From Mnemiopsis leidyi (Eukaryota > Ctenophora > Tentaculata > Lobata > Bolinopsidae), in NCBI GenBank assembly GCA_000226015.1, contig JH153840.1, forward strand, positions 150,602 to 180,610: 30,009 bases of DNA, read 5' to 3'. The translations under genes and the position numbers were made by a program. Within the stretch, counting starts at the first letter, position 1. Each line of letters begins with the position of its first letter. Shown piece after piece: positions 29,901-30,009 of this stretch. Under the pieces are notes generated by a model. The model saw only the letters and a program-made list of their open reading frames with translations, was not told the origin of the DNA and did no database searches.

Positions 29901-30009
29901 AGTTGTCCAGCCAATCTCCATTCTCACACATACAGGTCCGGAAGCGAGGTCTCGTCTTCATGACACATGTTACCTCCCCACAGTGTGGGTCACTCCACTC
30001 GCTCCAGTC
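26804..30009 (-). CDS. Cysteine-rich TSR-like repeat protein (5' partial)
   Basis: Eight minus-strand exons (30009-29832, 29603-29512, 29230-28834, 28634-28329, 27763-27635, 27515-27381, 26901-26804; the third carries three repeats) splice in consistent phases, mostly phase 1, as is usual for shuffled extracellular modules. Correction to the count: seven exons are listed and seven are supported. The first reads WSEWSDPHCGEVTC with RPRFRTCMC, like a thrombospondin type 1 repeat. Then come four copies of C-x-C-[ST]-E-W-x-C-(x)-C-D-x(4)-R-x-C-x-G-C-D-I-E, an acidic Glu/Asp/Gln linker, and three C-G-x-W-x-x-x-x-C modules, two with G-x-HQWR. A last GCDANC...RTCDPPGC module and CCN end the protein. 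The cysteine content and phases suggest a secreted or extracellular-matrix protein; the signal peptide would lie outside the window. I cannot name it. Confidence 0.83.
27381..27515 (-). CDS. Cys-rich gene exon (GxW module 2)
   Basis: 135 bases between TTTGCAG and G|GTTAGT, phase 1 to 1: CGQWYDIGEC, then GVHQWRDTEECFC and YRC. It is clearly a duplicate of the module in the exon at 27635-27763. Confidence 0.85.
27635..27763 (-). CDS. Cys-rich gene exon (GxW module)
   Basis: 129 bases between CCTTTAG and G|GTAGGT, phase 1 to 1: EDCSPCGRWIDIGDC, then GTHQWRSVKHC and CEEFRC. Confidence 0.85.
27948..28323. repeat. 15-17-bp minisatellite (TCTATTTCCCTATAG)
   Basis: More than twenty degenerate units of TCTATTTCCCTA(TAG), with period 15-17 bases, fill most of the intron between 28329 and 27763. 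The array stops six bases from the 5' splice site. Confidence 0.95.
28329..28634 (-). CDS. Cys-rich gene exon (acidic linker, Cys module)
   Basis: 306 bases between TTTACAG and CAG|GTGGGA, phase 1 to 1. The first half is a low-complexity acidic run (DEEEQEEEDEEVEEDEEEQ). The second half is CYCGKWVQVSCVQGEAGCFQ and onward, with one NVT sequon. The following intron begins with the TATTTCCC minisatellite. Confidence 0.85.
28834..29230 (-). CDS. Cys-rich gene exon (CDIE repeats 2-4)
   Basis: 397 bases between ATTCAG and G|GTAACA, phase 0 to phase 1. It holds three tandem copies of about 39-41 residues: CSCTEWGCKESCDATMVRTC, CECTEWQCKDTCDATMIRSC and CLCTEWGCKDSCDNSMIRVC, each continuing with GCDI-EEK-I and a CC pair. 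The plus-strand open frames here are antisense by-products. Confidence 0.9.
29512..29603 (-). CDS. Cys-rich gene exon (CDIE repeat 1)
   Basis: 92 bases between CCTACAG and GAG|GTTGGT, phase 1 to phase 0. It encodes one whole repeat beginning DCKCSEWECDPECDNT and ending PGCDIE. Confidence 0.85.
29832..30009 (-). CDS. Cys-rich gene exon (TSR-like), cut by window edge
   Basis: The frame is open from the window edge: DWSEWSDPHCGEVTC, then TRPRFRTCMCENGDW and CGKLFEIAIKCPF. The donor is A|GTAAGT in phase 1. WSEW and R-x-R-x-C fit the Trp/Arg ladder of thrombospondin type 1 repeats. The exon may extend further right. Confidence 0.85.

Overview
The window looks like nuclear DNA of a non-vertebrate animal. 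It is AT-rich, with GT-AG introns, AATAAA poly(A) signals, a 5'-truncated LINE, a Tc1/mariner-type MITE, several minisatellites and a 10-N assembly gap. The genes are metazoan: an NTAQ1 amidase, an ERI-type exonuclease, an IFI27/ISG12-family protein, a CCPG1-like ER-phagy receptor, a CH-domain protein and a secreted-type cysteine-rich protein. The phylum cannot be fixed from the sequence; a cnidarian or another marine invertebrate is a guess.

Layout. Positions 2590-5470 (minus) hold three exons of a calponin-homology domain resembling the neuron-navigator type; both gene ends were not found. Positions 6271-7515 (minus) hold an intronless 414-residue protein that I do not recognise. Positions 7.5-12.8 kb are mostly non-coding and transposon-derived: a 184-bp MITE, a LINE 3' fragment and a GC-rich repeat block containing the gap. 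Positions 12.87-16.31 kb carry three consecutive intronless plus-strand genes (NTAQ1, ERI-like exonuclease, ISG12-like).

Positions 16845-26176 (plus) form a multi-exon CCPG1-like gene of about 1006 codons. Its tiny first exon carries a LIR and its second exon carries two FIP200-binding-type motifs and a transmembrane segment. A long coiled coil and a charged, probably lumenal tail follow. Positions 26804-30009 (minus, 5' end outside the window) hold eight exons of a cysteine-rich, thrombospondin-like repeat protein converging on the CCPG1-like gene.

All multi-exon models were built by hand from splice consensus, phase agreement and protein resemblance. They were not tested against transcripts. 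The main points of interest are the conserved autophagy motifs outside vertebrates, a candidate 12-codon microexon with a second LIR-like core, a possible poison exon, a cysteine-rich repeat family I cannot place, and two minisatellites lying directly against 5' splice sites.
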